Source of the DNA: Melieria omissa
Lineage: Eukaryota; Arthropoda; Insecta; Diptera; Ulidiidae
DNA length: 64,000 nt
Assembly: GCA_963971225.1 (NCBI GenBank)
Contig: OZ020267.1
Span: 98,499,536-98,563,535, forward strand
Direction: 5' to 3'
Within the stretch, counting starts at the first letter, position 1, and each line of letters opens with the position of its first letter. The notes under the pieces were generated by a model. The model was not told the DNA's origin and ran no database searches. It was given only the letters and a program-made list of their open reading frames with translations. A program made the position numbers and the translations under genes. Shown one piece after another: positions 46,795-59,904 of this stretch.

Positions 46795-46960
46795 TTCAAT
46801 AAACAAATTGACATGTTACAGAAAATTTCCGAAATGTGGAAATGTCATAAAATGAGAAATTAATAAAATGATACAATTTTTAAAATAAACTGACATGTTA
46901 CAAAACATTTCTGTAATATGAAAATGTCATAAAATGAGAAATAAAAAAGAAAATTATAAA
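46795..46960. repeat. Tandem duplication, 82-bp period
   Basis: 'gacatgttacagaaaatttccgaaatgtggaaatgtcataaaatgagaaat' at 46810 is repeated with few changes at 46892. Confidence 0.85.
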
Positions 46961-47254
46961 CTTTGTCTGACATTGTAAAGGAAACTAAAATTAGAAGAAA
47001 CAGTAGCTATGAGAAAATTTAAGATATTTAAATATAAATGGTTGCACTTTGGGCCTCGTATAGACCTGTCCATGGGTCACGACATGGAATGTAGCTGGGT
47101 TAATGAATTGTTGTGGTGAGATACTTTAGCATACGAATGCTTTGACTTCTGAAATTTTGACTTCTGAAATTTTAAACTATTCCTTAGACTTCCAGATGAT
47201 TGCAGTATCTTCCAGGCGGAAGTAGCTGCGATACTCGAAGCTTGTTATTGGCCA
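46961..47254. other. Non-coding stretch, no gene seen
   Basis: Short unique-looking interval with a 'gacttctgaaatttt' direct repeat at 47142 and 47158. No open frame of note. Confidence 0.5.
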
Positions 47255-48460
47255 AACTTTATGTTAGTTTTAATAGTCAACAATGGTAAAAGAAAAGTTT
47301 CTACTCGTACGAAAATTTGCTACAAAAACTAAAAGTAAAAAATCTCGCATGCAATAAAAAATTTCAAAATTTTCAAAAATACAAAAATCCAAATTACGTT
47401 TGGTAATTCCCAACAAAAATGTTTACGTTTTTTAGTTCTATACACATTGAAATAAATATTTAAATATTAACATTAACATTGTTTTGTATGTGGTTGAAAT
47501 TTGCTATAATTAATGTTTCTCCTTCTTTCTTCTTACCAATGAAATTTTGAATGAATGAATTGCGTTGGTTTTTCGTGTAGCGCTCTATTTAAAAAAAGCC
47601 GAACAATCGGATACAACAGCTGTAAAATTTTAAAACTGACACTTACAGAAAAGAAAATTCCGCAAAACTTAACTGGGACGACCTATACGAATTTCTTAAT
47701 TTTACAAAGACTCTTTATTATTTGTAATAGTAAATAATAGTACAAGAAAAATGTCTGCTCGCAAACAAATTTGCTACTAAAACTTAAAACAAAACTCTCG
47801 CATGCAATATAAAAACTGTAAACCTTATAATATTTCAAAAAATGAAAAAAACCAAAATTACATTTGATGATTCCAAACAAAAATTATTATGTCTTTTTAA
47901 TTCTCTAAACATTTAAATAAATATTTTAAGACTGTGTTCCGTGTGTGGTTGGTTTGCTTAAATCAATGTTTCTTTTCTATTTTCTTCTTGCCAATGAAAT
48001 TGTGAGTGAAGGAATTGCGTTCGTTTTTCGTGTAGCGCTCTGTTTACAAAAAAGCCGGACAATCGGAGACATCAGCTGTCAAATTTCAAACCACCACTGG
48101 CGGAGAAGAAAATTCCACTAATTTTAACTCGGACGACCTACTATAGGAATTCTTTAATTTTGCAAAATCTCTTTATTATTTTTAACAGTAAATAAGGGCC
48201 AAAGAAACGTTTATACTTATACAAAAATTTGCTATTAAAACTTAAAACAAAAATCTTGCATGCAATAAAAAAATTTTAATCGTAGACATTTTCTCAAATA
48301 AAAAAATCCAAAATTTCTTTTGATAACTCCCAACAAAAACTATTATGTTCTTGTAATTTTCCACACATTTAAGTAAATATTTTAAAACTGTGTTCCGTTT
48401 GTGGTTCAAATTTGCTCAAATCAATGCGTTTCCTTTTTACCCGTTGCCATGAAATTTGTA
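47255..48460. repeat. 455-bp tandem array, about 2.6 units
   Basis: Anchors CTCGCATGCAAT at 47344 and 47797 and CTTGCATGCAAT at 48255 give offsets of 453 and 458 bp. Each unit contains 'tttgctac.aaaactaaaa', 'aattcccaacaaaaa', 'actgtgttccgtgtgtggtt', 'ttgcgttcgtttttcgtgtagcgctct' and 'aaaaaagccg.acaatcgga'. The last unit breaks off near 48460 into unique sequence. Confidence 0.92.
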
Positions 48461-50342
48461 ATGCAACGAAGCCACGTTGACGGTGCTATCTCGCCAGATT
48501 GCAGCAACTGGCAAATGGGCGTGTGGACGGCAAACGGACAGCCAAACGAACATGTGAATGGTCGTGCGAGTGCGAACGTAATTGTCAAACGACTTGACGT
48601 ACATTTGGCAGCGGTTTTAATTGCAATTTTATTTCGCTATTTTTGCTGCAACTATTGTTGTTGTTGTTGTTGTTTTATTGTTGAATTGTTATTGTTGTAA
48701 AATAGGAAACAAAACAAAAGCGCTGTGCCCATTGTGTACATTTTTAGACTGACACACAAAAGGCGGCCAGCAGCGGCAACACAAATAATTCACTTTTAAC
48801 TATTTCTATTTCAAGTGGCGCGAGCGCATAGCCACATGTGTGTATGTGTGTGTGTTTGTATGTTTTGTGATAAAAAATATATTGCTGTATGTATGTTTTT
48901 GTGAGTCTCTGATATTATGTGACCAAAGGAAAGCGACAATTTCGTAATCACACAACGGGTAATTGTTACAAAATTACGTAAAATACCGAAACAGAAGCAA
49001 AAGAAGAAGCAATGCGAGCTAAAATGTGAAATGTGTTGGCATAAATGCAAAAATCGCTGGGAAGCGAAAGCCAAGTAGTGCAATTAGTGTTGGACTTTTG
49101 AGCGTCAAAGCGGCCGCACGCTTTGTCGCATCAATTGTTATCAGACGACGACTGCAAACGGGCGCATTGTTTACTTTTCTATTTTGTTGTTTGAATTTTT
49201 TTTGTTGTTTTTGTTTGATTTATTGTTGTGGAGCTGCGCTTATCAGCCATTAGGCGAGTGCATTTTGACCCACTTTCCCACTTACACACAGGCGTCAGTC
49301 GGCCAGAGACGGTGGCATCTATCATGCCACGAAATTCCTTTTAATCGCTTTGCGTGATATCACAAGCAGCGCAGCCATAAATCATGCTTTGACAATTTTT
49401 TGCCTGCTGTCAATAGACAAACGACGGAAATCTGTACTTTACTTAATTGTCACCTACTGTGCAGTGGCAGCCATAAAATGCATTCGGAGGGGACTTTTCA
49501 CTATCTTTTTCACTCTCCCAACTAAGTTGTTGTCATCCTTTTTTATGTTTCTACATTAATTTTTTATTATTTTGTTGTTACTGTTGTTGTGGTTGTGCTG
49601 CAAAAAGTTCATTAAACTTTCATGCGGCATTTGGTTTGGCTCATATTTCCATTTCTTATCATAGGACCAACACAAAGACCCCGACACACACATAGACACA
49701 AAGACCCACACAGGCGCCATGATAGCTTTTGCGCTGGTTGAATTTCTTCTTCGTTTTAGTGTTCTTGTTGTTGTTGTGTTGATGCATTTATTTACTCGTT
49801 TTCACTGCTGTTGCTTTGTTGTTGTCAATTTATGTCAACAGCAGCACTAGCCGACATTTGAAAGCATTGCAGCGCAGCAGCATGAATGCCGCCATCCATC
49901 TATCTAAGCAACCAACCAACCCACCAGCCAGACAAACAGTCAACCAACCAGCCAGCCGCCATTCATTCTCTGCTTCCCTTTCATTTTATTTGAATGTGGC
50001 GCGCATTGTCTGACACTTGCTTTCAGTTGCTTTAAATTTACTGCCATGAATATTGTGTGCGGTTAAAATTTTTGCTTTGACTATGTACTCAACTGTCCTT
50101 TAGAGATATGCGAATATTTATGAATATTTGTGGTACTGAAAATTTCACTTGAAACCTTTTTCGAAAATCTTAAGTGGCGAAATTTTTATGCGAAAAAAAA
50201 ATTTATGAAAAATTTGCATTTAATAAATTTTGAATGTTTATTTTTAGTTTCCACGTTTAGCAATCGAACGCACTATAGGTGGATATGGATATATAAAGCA
50301 TCGAGTAAATTCGAAAAACATTTGACACACACTCTGAAAGGG
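48461..50342. other. Non-coding stretch, no gene seen
   Basis: Unique-looking sequence with TTG (48655-48673, 49767), GT (48839-48853) and CCAAC/CCAGC-rich (49905-49957) tracts. Frames of 65-99 codons show no domain. Confidence 0.6.
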
Positions 50343-50346
50343 TTAA

Positions 50347-50528
50347 CACTAGAAAAACAATTGGGATGGTTTTGACGATTTTTCATTTTTAAATATCTGT
50401 ATTTTCTTTAATATTTCTAATAACTTTTGCTTTGGTGACTTTTAGTTTTTATTGTGAAAAATTTAATATTTTTTAATATTTATTTTTTAAGTCTTTGTAG
50501 GTATGGAAAACTTGCGGTCTTTCTAGTG
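50347..50528. mobile_element. piggyBac-type MITE
   Basis: TTAA (50343-50346) is followed by CACTAGAAAAAC. The other end is the inverse, ...TTTCTAGTG then TTAA (50529-50532). The 182-bp interior is AT-rich and non-coding. The CACTAG terminus resembles CACTAGGATG of the piggyBac-like element at 59736. Together with the TTAA duplication this supports mobilisation by a piggyBac-group transposase (inference). A related interior fragment lies at 55759-55855. Confidence 0.82.
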
Positions 50529-50857
50529 TTAAGCACCCTGTAACCACACCTTTTAAACCATTAACGTTTTGTTCAGACATATTTTTCTTACTTTATGTCT
50601 ATTCTCAATATTTGCTATTTCTAAGTATTTGCCAACGTTGCCCACTCTTCAACTGCAACCTCTTCCTCGCTGCAACTTCATCTACTTTTCAAACACCATA
50701 ACTCCCCACTAACCATTAACTGGACTCTGTGGAATTTCATGCATTTCTATGGCTTCCTGACTGCCATCAAAGCTTTTCAGCGATTCATGTCGCTGCGGTG
50801 CAAAGGCTTCAATTGAAGTGCAAATAATCCTGAAGACTCCAGTCAGCAACTATGAAT

Positions 50858-51011
50858 CACTGGCGCAAGCAAGGGGGGTTTGGTAGTTCTAACCACCCAA
50901 AAATATAAATTTGTTGCAAAACTTGTGGTTGGCAAATGTGGCTTCAAATGGTATCTTGGCTCAAATGTTGTGTTCAAAACCCCTCAAACTGAAATTCTGT
51001 GTGCGCCACTG
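50858..51011. mobile_element. CACTGGCGC-ended MITE
   Basis: Starts CACTGGCGCAAGCAAGGGG and ends in the near-inverse GAAATTCTGTGTGCGCCACTG. The interior carries 'ggcttcaaatggtatcttggctcaaa'. The right half matches 6096-6172. It is 154 bp and non-coding. Such CA(C/G)TGGCGCA termini are seen on several cut-and-paste families; the superfamily is not assigned. Confidence 0.7.
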
Positions 51012-52079
51012 CTGTGAATAGCCCACAGCCAGACATCAAGATGGAAAATGTAAAGAATGGAATACAAAAGCAAAAGCGAAAAGCGAAAACGTAGTTTAAA
51101 AAAGTTGGGAGGGGAAAAGTTGCAGCAGCTGAAACAGCCAAATGAAAAATTATCGCTGTGTAGCAGCTGAAGTGCAAACAAAAAAGTATGCAAAATAGTA
51201 GCAGCAACAGTAGGAAATTTGAGCTTTCATTGCAGTTTTACTAAGTAGAATTAATTGTAGATTTTTTTGTGCTCTGCTTTTTGTTACTTTCTATTTTTAT
51301 TTTATAGAAAATTTTGCCACAAATGGCTGAAGTTTTCCAATTTTTGTACGGTTTCCTGTGTTGTGATTGTTGGCTTTTGATTTGGCACGAAAAATTAGTT
51401 TGTGGCAGTTAAAATTAAGATTTAATTATGCAGTCAATCCTCTTTACTTTTGTTGTTTTTGCAATTATTTGGAAAAATATACTTTCGAAAGTGAGGTTAA
51501 GTATTTAAGTTCGTTTGAAATGTGCTGCAATGCTGCTGAGAGACATCAGAAGCGAGAAACATACAACAAAATTGTGTACATAAGATTGTTTACATAAAGA
51601 TATGTACTGGCTGCATATAATAAATGTGAGGTTAGGTCCAAGTGGTTGTCTGGACACAGGAACTGCTCGCAAGAAACATTTGGACCATAGATGGACCCAT
51701 TGTAAAATATTTTAGTTTAGGAAGCGGCTCAATTATTACAAAAAAGCATCTATCAGAAATAAGAAAATGTTATGTTGGAAAAAATCGGCTGAAAAATTAG
51801 TACAAAATGTGGTTTATTTTAGCTTAGAATGTCTGCCTTTTAAGTATTTTCAAATAGGTTAAAATTAAATAGAATTGAAAAGTTATATATTATATATGTA
51901 GTTAAAAACAATCCCTTATGTCTGCCTGCAATTGAAGGCTTTATTTCAGAAAGATGGAATAATCCAATTTCAGTCAAATCTGCAACGTTTTGTTCGTTAA
52001 ATTGTTGACATTTTTAAGATAATTTCACTGTGTCTCTCTCAGCAAAACCCTCATCCCTATTGTCAAAAAACTGGGACAG
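51012..52079. other. Non-coding stretch, no gene seen
   Basis: Unique-looking sequence. 51625-51700 ('gtgaggttaggtccaagtgg...ctggacacaggaac...ttggaccatag') resembles LINE 3'-UTR-like repeats and partly echoes 58204-58245, but is too short to classify. Confidence 0.5.
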
Positions 52080-52902
52080 TCATTGTTTACAAGCTTTTCT
52101 TGGGACAAATGTGTCATCGTCAAAATCTTTCACTCAATCATGGCGTGCCACCATTTGTGTCAGTCATCACAATTCACCCACAACCATTTTTGCATGACGT
52201 TGTCGCAACTGACCCACATTTCATCAATTATCACCATTCGCTTTAGAAAGGGGCCGATTTTGTTATGATTCAGCAATGATTCGCAGATGGAGATTCGATG
52301 CATGAAGTTTTTGTGTTAACTCCTGTGACATCCAAACATCAAACTTCTTTTTGTATTCAGTTTTATTTAAGTGGTTCCAAACGGTCTTTTGTGCAATGCA
52401 ATCGAAACAGTACCTACATAACGGTCAGACGTGAGGATTTCCATGGTTTTATTCACGATTGGCCTTCCAGTACATCTTTGACATCAAAATTACCGAAAAG
52501 AAATTGAGAAATTGAAGAATTGAATTGAATTGAAGTTACGGTATCAAAATCATAAAAACATATTTACATTCTCAGGATCCTGGCTTGTATATTCGTCTTT
52601 ATGAAAGAAAGCTGTAAAGTATGGATTTTTTTTACTTTGCTGTTTGATGTGCGCTCAAGCAAAACTGAGTACAGAATTACACAAATTTCTGAGAAGTTTT
52701 TTAGTACAAAAAGATTCTGTAAAATATGGCATCCTTTTACTTTACTGCTGTCCATGTTTGATGCAAGCGCAAACAAAACTGAGTGAAACAATTATAAAAA
52801 TGTCTGAAAAGTTTTTTTAGTACGAAATCGTATCTTTCTAATAGCATCCAATATATCCGGATGCCATTTATACATCATGAGTTAGGGATTACTAGAGCCA
52901 TC
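52080..52902 (-). pseudogene. Degraded mariner transposon (family A, copy 3)
   Basis: Minus strand. The transposase block reads ISICESLLNHNKIGPFLKRM, then VIIDEMWVSCDN where the family has VTGDEKW, so the first catalytic Asp is kept in a damaged context. Reading then drifts into stops (VNCDDTNGGTP) and the rest of the C-terminus, with the other two Asp, is lost. The 5' leader and start codon (MDSSKVK, near 52760) are shared with copies 1 and 2. Uniquely, the leader-plus-start segment is tandemly duplicated with a 109-bp offset (52609-52717, 52718-52826). Inactive. Confidence 0.83.
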
Positions 52903-54759
52903 TTTTGATAAAAAATATGAATGCTTTGTACTCGATTGTTTCCATTTTCAAAAAACACACATCGATTGACTTAAACTGTTGTCAAACCAAAGCTTCAAAG
53001 TGGCTGACATTTTGAAAAGCACCTTTCAAAAGAGGCTCAAACGGATTCCCTACCTTTTTTTAATGCGTGCTTCTTCTTCTTGTTGAGTTCGGAAACTTTT
53101 CAGACCAACCTTCTAAATATATCAAACTACAAGTACAATACTCGTTAAACAATACAGTTTACTGACCGTAACACAAATTAAAAAAGAAATGTTACAATTA
53201 ACCCAAAAAAGTTCACTTTAATCCATTTAACTGGCCATTGAACTTCAAACAATTTTAGTATTAATTAAATAATGCGAGTACATAAAATGTTCACTCAGCA
53301 ACTGTTGTACTGTGCACAACTATTCCCATGAAATTCTGACCTAAAAAAAAATGTATACTATTTAAATTTCATGAGACGCCCAGACGCGTCGTCGCTTTAA
53401 TCTTCAATTAAATTAGAGAAATTTAAACACGTCACGCATTTTATGCGCTTAATCACTCAAAGCCGCTTCGCAGAAATCTAAAAAAAAAACCATAAAAAAA
53501 ATTCACAAAAAAAACCAACCAAAGTGGAACACAGCAAAAGGGGCGCAATGTCTAAAGAGCCGCCAACGCTCATCAAAAAGCAACAAAGACAGCAACACTT
53601 TTGGCATTGCCATAAGAAGAGCCACACAAACGCCAACAAAGCGCATTAAAAAAACAAACAAAAATGGCAGAAATATGAAGAAAAAACCTAAAAAAGAAAA
53701 TTGCAAAAATTAAAGAAGCAAACAAAAAAAACAAAGCGAGACAATCAGACAGTGCTGGGCCGCCCACAAGTATGCCACACTGCAGACTCATTTGCATTGC
53801 ACACACAATTAAAAGAGCAATTTATGTGATAAAATTTTATGGTTATTTGGTTGTATTTTTCTTTTTACAATAACAACAAACTAACAGCGCGTGTGGCAGA
53901 AGAACACAAAACGCGGCTCAAAAGCCAGCAGCCAACAGAAAAAAATCAACTACTACAACAACAACAACAACAGCACAGCACAATTAAATGAATGCAAAAT
54001 GTCATTGACACCGTCGCACACAGTCAGATCAGACAATCAGACATAGTCACCAGCCGCACAATGACACATAGAGCTAGGCACTAAAAAACAACAACAACAA
54101 CAAAGCAACAATAAAGCAGCTGATAGAAGGCGTTACGCGTTGTGCCGCAATTGCCAATAATTTCGCAAGCGCAAAAAAGCAAAACGCACACGCAGCGCAA
54201 CAACAACAAACACACACACGAAGCGCGTCTCAGTAAAATCGAATAGCGCGGCCTGAGCCGATGCCCGGCCGCCCGCCAGCGCGCATTACCTGACAGCACC
54301 GGCACTTGAAGCGGCCAGAAGTGGCCGGCTTATTTCGTTTAAATTGTTTTTGTTTTCTTTTTTTTTTGTTTTTGTGACGTAATTTGAAACGCGCTAATAA
54401 TTTTGCCGCCTCCCGGCTCGAGCGTCAAAGTCAGCAATTTGGCAATTTAAAAAACACAATTATTTTTTTTTTTTATTTCAAGCGGTTCAGGGAACGCTGC
54501 TAATGAAATTTGTGCAAAATAAAAACTAAGAACAAAAACAATAATGAAACAAATTTTTGTTTAAATAAAAAACGAATGAGTGCTCAAGTTGCGCTCTTTT
54601 GACTTGCAAATTTTAGGCGTCTTTGTTGTTATTCTTTTTGTTGTCTTTGTCTTTTTGTATTCTTTTTGTTGTTATTATTCTTGTTGTTAGGCTTCTTGTT
54701 GTTGTGTTGTTATTGCTGTTGATTTTTAAGTGTTCTAACTCAGGTTGTTATAGTCAGTA
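52903..54759. other. Non-coding stretch, no gene seen
   Basis: Unique-looking sequence. 53500-54300 is rich in short CAA tracts and AAAAC words. Minus frames there (67-77 codons) are Phe/Leu/Cys-rich shadows. Confidence 0.6.
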
Positions 54760-54895
54760 AAGTTGTTGTTGTTGTTGTTGTTATTGTTGTTGTTGTTGTT
54801 TTTACTTTTGTTGGTATTTTGATTGTTATTGTTGTTGTTGTTGTTGCTACTTTTATTGTTGTTATTGTTATTTTTATGATTGTTGTTGTTGTTTT
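54760..54895. repeat. Interrupted (TTG)n tract
   Basis: About 135 bp of TTG/TTA triplets with interruptions. The opposite strand reads as a Thr/Ile-rich frame of 69 codons, which is not credible as coding. Confidence 0.92.
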
Positions 54896-55099
54896 ATGAT
54901 TACTTGAACCCATTATTACTTTTAATTTGAACGCACTGACTTTGACCAAACAATGTTCAAAAATATTTTTGTTTTGTACCGTTACAATTCAACATGTTAA
55001 ATGTTCCGCTTAGCTGCATATCTAGGATTTTTTTTATAATAATTTTTTATATTATAAAAATTACTTTAACAATTTCGTGGTCTTCAAAGAAATGCAAGA

Positions 55100-55735
55100 T
55101 GCAAATTTTTAAAGAATGTTTGAAACTTGTATTCAAATTCAATATTTTAGTGGACTACATGAAACAAAAAGAATGTCTAATTTTTTTTAAGCTTAAAAAA
55201 AGATATTCCAATTTACTAATTCAATTCGTTATTTTTTTTTTATTTCATATTTTAGTGCATAACATAAAAACGAAAAAAAATTCACATTTTAAAAAATATA
55301 CTAATAAATAATTATAAAAATATAAAAAAAATATAAAAATATAATAAATACAAAAATATTTCACTTTACTAATTTGATTCCTTATTTTTTTTAAATATCA
55401 TATTTTAGGGGACTACATGAAACTAAAAAATTTCAAATTAATAAATAAAATATTAATAAATAAATATAAAATATAAAAAATATAAAAATATAATAAATTT
55501 AAAAATATTTTATTATACTTATTCAATTCATTATTTTTTTTCGAATTTCATATGTATTTCAGACAACTACCTGAAACAAAGAAAATTTCAAATTTTCTTT
55601 TAAACTAAAAAGAAAAATTGATTTTACTAATTAGATTCATTTTTTTTCAAATTTCATATTTCAGTGGACTACATGAATCAAAGAACATTTACTTTGCCCA
55701 TTTGTGAATTTAATGAATTCAAATTGAATTTCAAA
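55100..55735. repeat. AT-rich tandem repeat, five units
   Basis: 'tttactaattcaattc.ttatttttttt..atttcatattttagtggactacatgaaac' recurs, with the 'gactacatga' anchor near 55150, 55257 (diverged), 55412, 55563 (diverged) and 55668. Spacing is 105-155 bp, set by variable A/T filler. Confidence 0.78.
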
Positions 55736-55758
55736 TTTCGAATATTCGCAGAATTTAA

Positions 55759-55855
55759 CAATTAAAAGACCATTGTGGTCATTTCTATATCTTTTTGTTT
55801 AGGATTTCTATCAACTTTTGCTCTGGTGACTTTTATTTTAATAAAAACATAGTTG
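55759..55855. mobile_element. Fragment related to the piggyBac-type MITE
   Basis: TTAACAATTAAAAGACCATTG followed by 'aacttttgctctggtgactttta' parallels the left and central parts of 50347-50528 ('aacttttgctttggtgactttta'). The right terminus is missing. Confidence 0.5.
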
Positions 55856-57500
55856 TCGACATATTTCTCTCTTCTACGCATCCACTTCAAATAAAACATA
55901 AATGCTAAAAAATCACTTCCAAGCGCTAGCACTGCCAACAGGTGGCAACCACATTAAGTCTCGCTTAGTAGCTAACTGCCTGACTGTATTTTAAATTTGT
56001 TGGCCATTTTAAAATTTCAAATTTTTCTTTATAGCATTTGTTGCTCTACGGTCGTTGCTTGTTTGACTTCCACCAAACCAAACGTTGACTTGGTGCCTTT
56101 GTTTGGTTTTGTTCAATTTTTGTTTACTCTTTTTGTGTTGTTTTTGTTTACATTCTTATTATAGCTGTTGTTAAAATTATTGTTGTTTTTGTGGTTATCA
56201 TAGAAAGGGAAATGAACTCATTGTAATGCGGCGACCGTTACTCTAATAACGCCAAAGTCAAAACAATTCAATGCGCTTTCAAACCGGCGCTGCCAGTCTG
56301 CCCGCCCGGCCACCACTGCCCGCGTTCGCGGTTTTACTTGTAGCTTACTGCGTTGCTGTCTGGCGCGACTCTGTGCCGCTATTACGCCGCATTTGGTTGT
56401 TGTTGTTGTTGCTGGTATTATTAACTTTTTTGGGGCCAAGTAGAAAAAGCAGTCAGGAAGTGCGGTTTGGGCTTAAATTACGCGTATCTCTGACTGTCAT
56501 TGTTTATGTTTTATGCTCTTACCGATGTTATTGTTGTTTTTGTTGCTCGTGTTGTTTTCTTTTTTTTTGGCAGCATAAATGTGCGAAAATTACAGTTGTT
56601 TCTGCATTCGCATGTTGCGTACCTAATGCGATATCGCACACTCGTGATGTGGGTAATTTATGCAAATTTGGCAACACTCGCTGAATTTCTATCAGTAAAA
56701 CGGCGCCGGATATGCGTGACAGTTGCCAGCAAAAGTCGGTTACAGCGTTGGCCAAAATGTGCGCTGAAAGAGTAAAGTGTCGCAGTGACATGAAGAGTGG
56801 ATTTATGAGCTCATATTATGCAATCGATAAGTGGGCGAAAAAATTGAGATAAAAGCGATTTCGATGTGATTGAAGAAAATTGTGTCGGTTGTGAAGTTTA
56901 TTAGTTCGTGTGGCTTAAATCAACCGGGAAGCTATTTGAATTAAGTTGAATTGAATTGAGTTGAGTTGAGTCGAAAAATGAATGTAAAAAGTGGGTAATC
57001 AATAGTTGATGGATGAATTGATTGACTTAAATTTTTTGGAGTCTGTCCCAAATTGCACAAGTTCACAAGTCTTAAGATAAATTATAAACAATTTGAAGTA
57101 TTTTATGGGATTTGTTTGTAAGAATCCAACAAATACAAACAAAGGAATTCAACAGATAAAAAATTCAGAGTCATTGTTTGGATTTGTAATAAAGCTGATA
57201 GCTCTAAGAGTGGCTGAAATCTATATAAGTAGTCGCAATGGTACAACACTTTGACCTTCATAGAAGTTCAATGCCGATTCCAAGCAGCGTTTTGAAGAGT
57301 TTTTTCATAGACATTGATTATACTCTCAAAGGTTTGGCCCCTAGGTATCTGTTGAGAATATATAAGCCTAAAATTTGATTCGTTAAAAAAATTTATTTGG
57401 TTTAGTTGACTATCCGAACTTATATCCTTTCGATTTCCGGCTCAAAACTTCCATTCTTTGTCCATTTGGATTGTGGAAATTAATAAAGATACATTTGTTT
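55856..57500. other. Non-coding stretch, no supported gene
   Basis: The 137-codon plus frame at 56271-56684 is a Leu/Cys/Phe-rich translation of TTG tracts; opposite frames overlap it. No domain recognised. Confidence 0.6.
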
Positions 57501-57700
57501 AATGCTCGAGCTCAGTTAGTCCATATGGCTTACTTCAACCCATGAAATATCTGGCATAAGTTTCATATGAAATATCTCCAGTTTCATGTAAACTTCAATG
57601 CTCGAGTTCGGTTAGTCCATATGGCTTACTTCAACCCATGAAATAACTGAGACAAAACATTTTAATTTCATATGAAATATCGTCAGTTTACATGACAGCA
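57501..57700. repeat. Tandem duplication, 96-bp period
   Basis: 'aatgctcgagctcagttagtccatatggcttacttcaacccatgaaata' at 57501 is repeated nearly identically at 57597. Both are followed by 'tttcatatgaaatatc.ccagttt', itself a small palindrome (TTTCATATGAAA). Confidence 0.93.
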
Positions 57701-59731
57701 GCTGTTAAAAAATCAACTTCATTTATAAACAATGTAAAGTTTAAGTAAACTTTTATTCTGCACTAGACGACTATCTCAAGACTCAATACAACGAAATTTG
57801 CAAACCATTTGAGGTGCTGTGCTCATATTTGTCATAAATTGAGTCCAATATATGAGGAAGTAATTAACGAAAAATAAAAGTAATTCATGGAGATTTTCAT
57901 ATATAACTAATGTAATATGATGATAATAATCATCATGTGAAAGTAGGCAAGAAGGCTGGTTTGGAACCATTCTAGCATGCCCAAAGGGGAAAAAGCAGGG
58001 AAGAAAGGAATATGAAGAAAGAATTACGGAAAGAGTTAGTGGTCCCCACTCGCTCCGAACTTTCTAGTTTCTTTGAGGAACCCGAGGAGATAGCTCGTTC
58101 ATAAGTTTGCTCATAAGTACTCAATACATCGTTGCGCATTATTGGACTTCTACTTCTCGAGAACGTTGGATAGTAGCAGATAAAGTTTATGGTTGTATTT
58201 ATGTCCTGGACACAGGATTTGAATGTGGGGCCATCAATGGTTCAATAGTTAGCCACATGTATTGGGTCCTGTAATCATTCTGATCATGAGACCGGGTTTA
58301 GTTCTTTACTCATCAATAGGAAAAAACTTGTCCACTGCTTTCACAAAATACTTTGCGATTTTGCAGAATTCCATTTGAACACGGACCATTTGAACACGTG
58401 AGCAATGCAAGTTTACTCAGAAAATTTTTTCTGCGTAAACAACTTTGGGTTAACGTGGGTATTATTTGGTTTTGCAAAAATTAAAAAATTGTATACAGGT
58501 CCAGAAACCCAATTAGTACTATAAATTGTCCCAACTTAAAAAGCATTGTATAACTAGATACAAAAACTTATTAAAAACCCGTCTAGACAACTCAAAACTC
58601 ATGAAATGGTTGATAATTATACTTAAGTCAATTATGAATTTTTTGTTTATTAACAACAAAATCTATAAGCATTTTAATATTTTCCTAAAAACAGTAAAGG
58701 TCAATACAAATGTTTTACAAATATTTAATTCATTACATTAGTTCTGTTGTCAACAAAATGTCTTCTCTTTTCTTTAACTCATCTTAACCTATGATAATTT
58801 GTTATCTATTATAACTTCTTATACTTATGCCAATTTATCCAATTACAATTTTTGCATGTTATATAGAAATCACTTACCTGTACACGCGACTTTTGTTATT
58901 GTTGTTCCGTTGCTTTGTGGCAAATGCAAAACACTGCAAAAACACCAAAAGAACATAAAAATTCATTAGTCAAAAAGTTGGAAAAAAGCGCCAAAAGAAA
59001 CTAAAAAATACAATAAAGATGTATGTTAAAAGACAAAGAAATATATAAACACCACAACAAAACTATCAAAAATTTGCCATTGACCAGTGAGGTAATAAAA
59101 CTTTAACAACAACTGCCGAACAACCCGTCTTGACGCCAACAGTACTTGAACCACTCCTGCCCTCAATTTATGAGTCTTTGAATATATTTGCAGCTTTTAA
59201 TGTTTTCTTACTGTTGTTGGTGTGTGTGTGACCAGATGGTAATTAAAAATGCCAAGTCAAAACGCAAAAAATTAAAACAATAACAAAAAATAAAATAGAG
59301 ATAAAACAAATTTAATAACAACAAATAGCGAACACATAAAATAAGAAATTAAACAAAAACGCGCAGCAACAATAATTAATCATTTTCAACAACATTATTT
59401 TAGAAAAGAGTGACCACTAAAACCAACAACAAAAAACAAATCATGTATAATTATTTGCAAAGGCAAAACAAAAATTAAACAATCGCGTACACTCAACCTA
59501 ACCAAACATTTTGCGAGAAAATCAGCAAATTTGCTTGATGAACATTGACAAGAACAAAATGCTACAAGGAATTCGTGTGCTGTTTCCTGTTTGATGTGCT
59601 ATACAACAACAACAACAACAACGTGTAGTGAAAAATAGTACGTCACCAATTTGGCGTATTGTGCGCTAAGAAGGAAGAATAGAAAGACCGATGAAGAACT
59701 AAGAGAGTTTCAGTTAGAACTAACCGAATTA
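57701..59731. other. Non-coding stretch, no gene seen
   Basis: Mixed sequence. Around 58000-58270 short words resemble LINE 3' regions ('ctggacacaggatttg') but no domain can be translated. 58940-59480 is A-rich with CAA tracts. Confidence 0.55.
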
Positions 59732-59904
59732 TTAACACTAGGATGTGCAACTGGGCTTTTCCAGGCCCATTTTGACTTTGAGTAGTCGCCAAATTGTTTC
59801 TTTAGCTCTGATCGCTGAAATATTTTATACCAACTATCGCTAATGTTTTCTAAACGAAACGAAACTAACAAAAGGTTATTTGCATACATTTTGTAGAACA
59901 AACA

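Noticed and set aside
56271..56684. 137-codon plus frame resembling a multi-span membrane protein
   Set aside because: The hydrophobic runs come from TTG/TTT tracts (Leu, Cys, Phe), not from patterned membrane segments.
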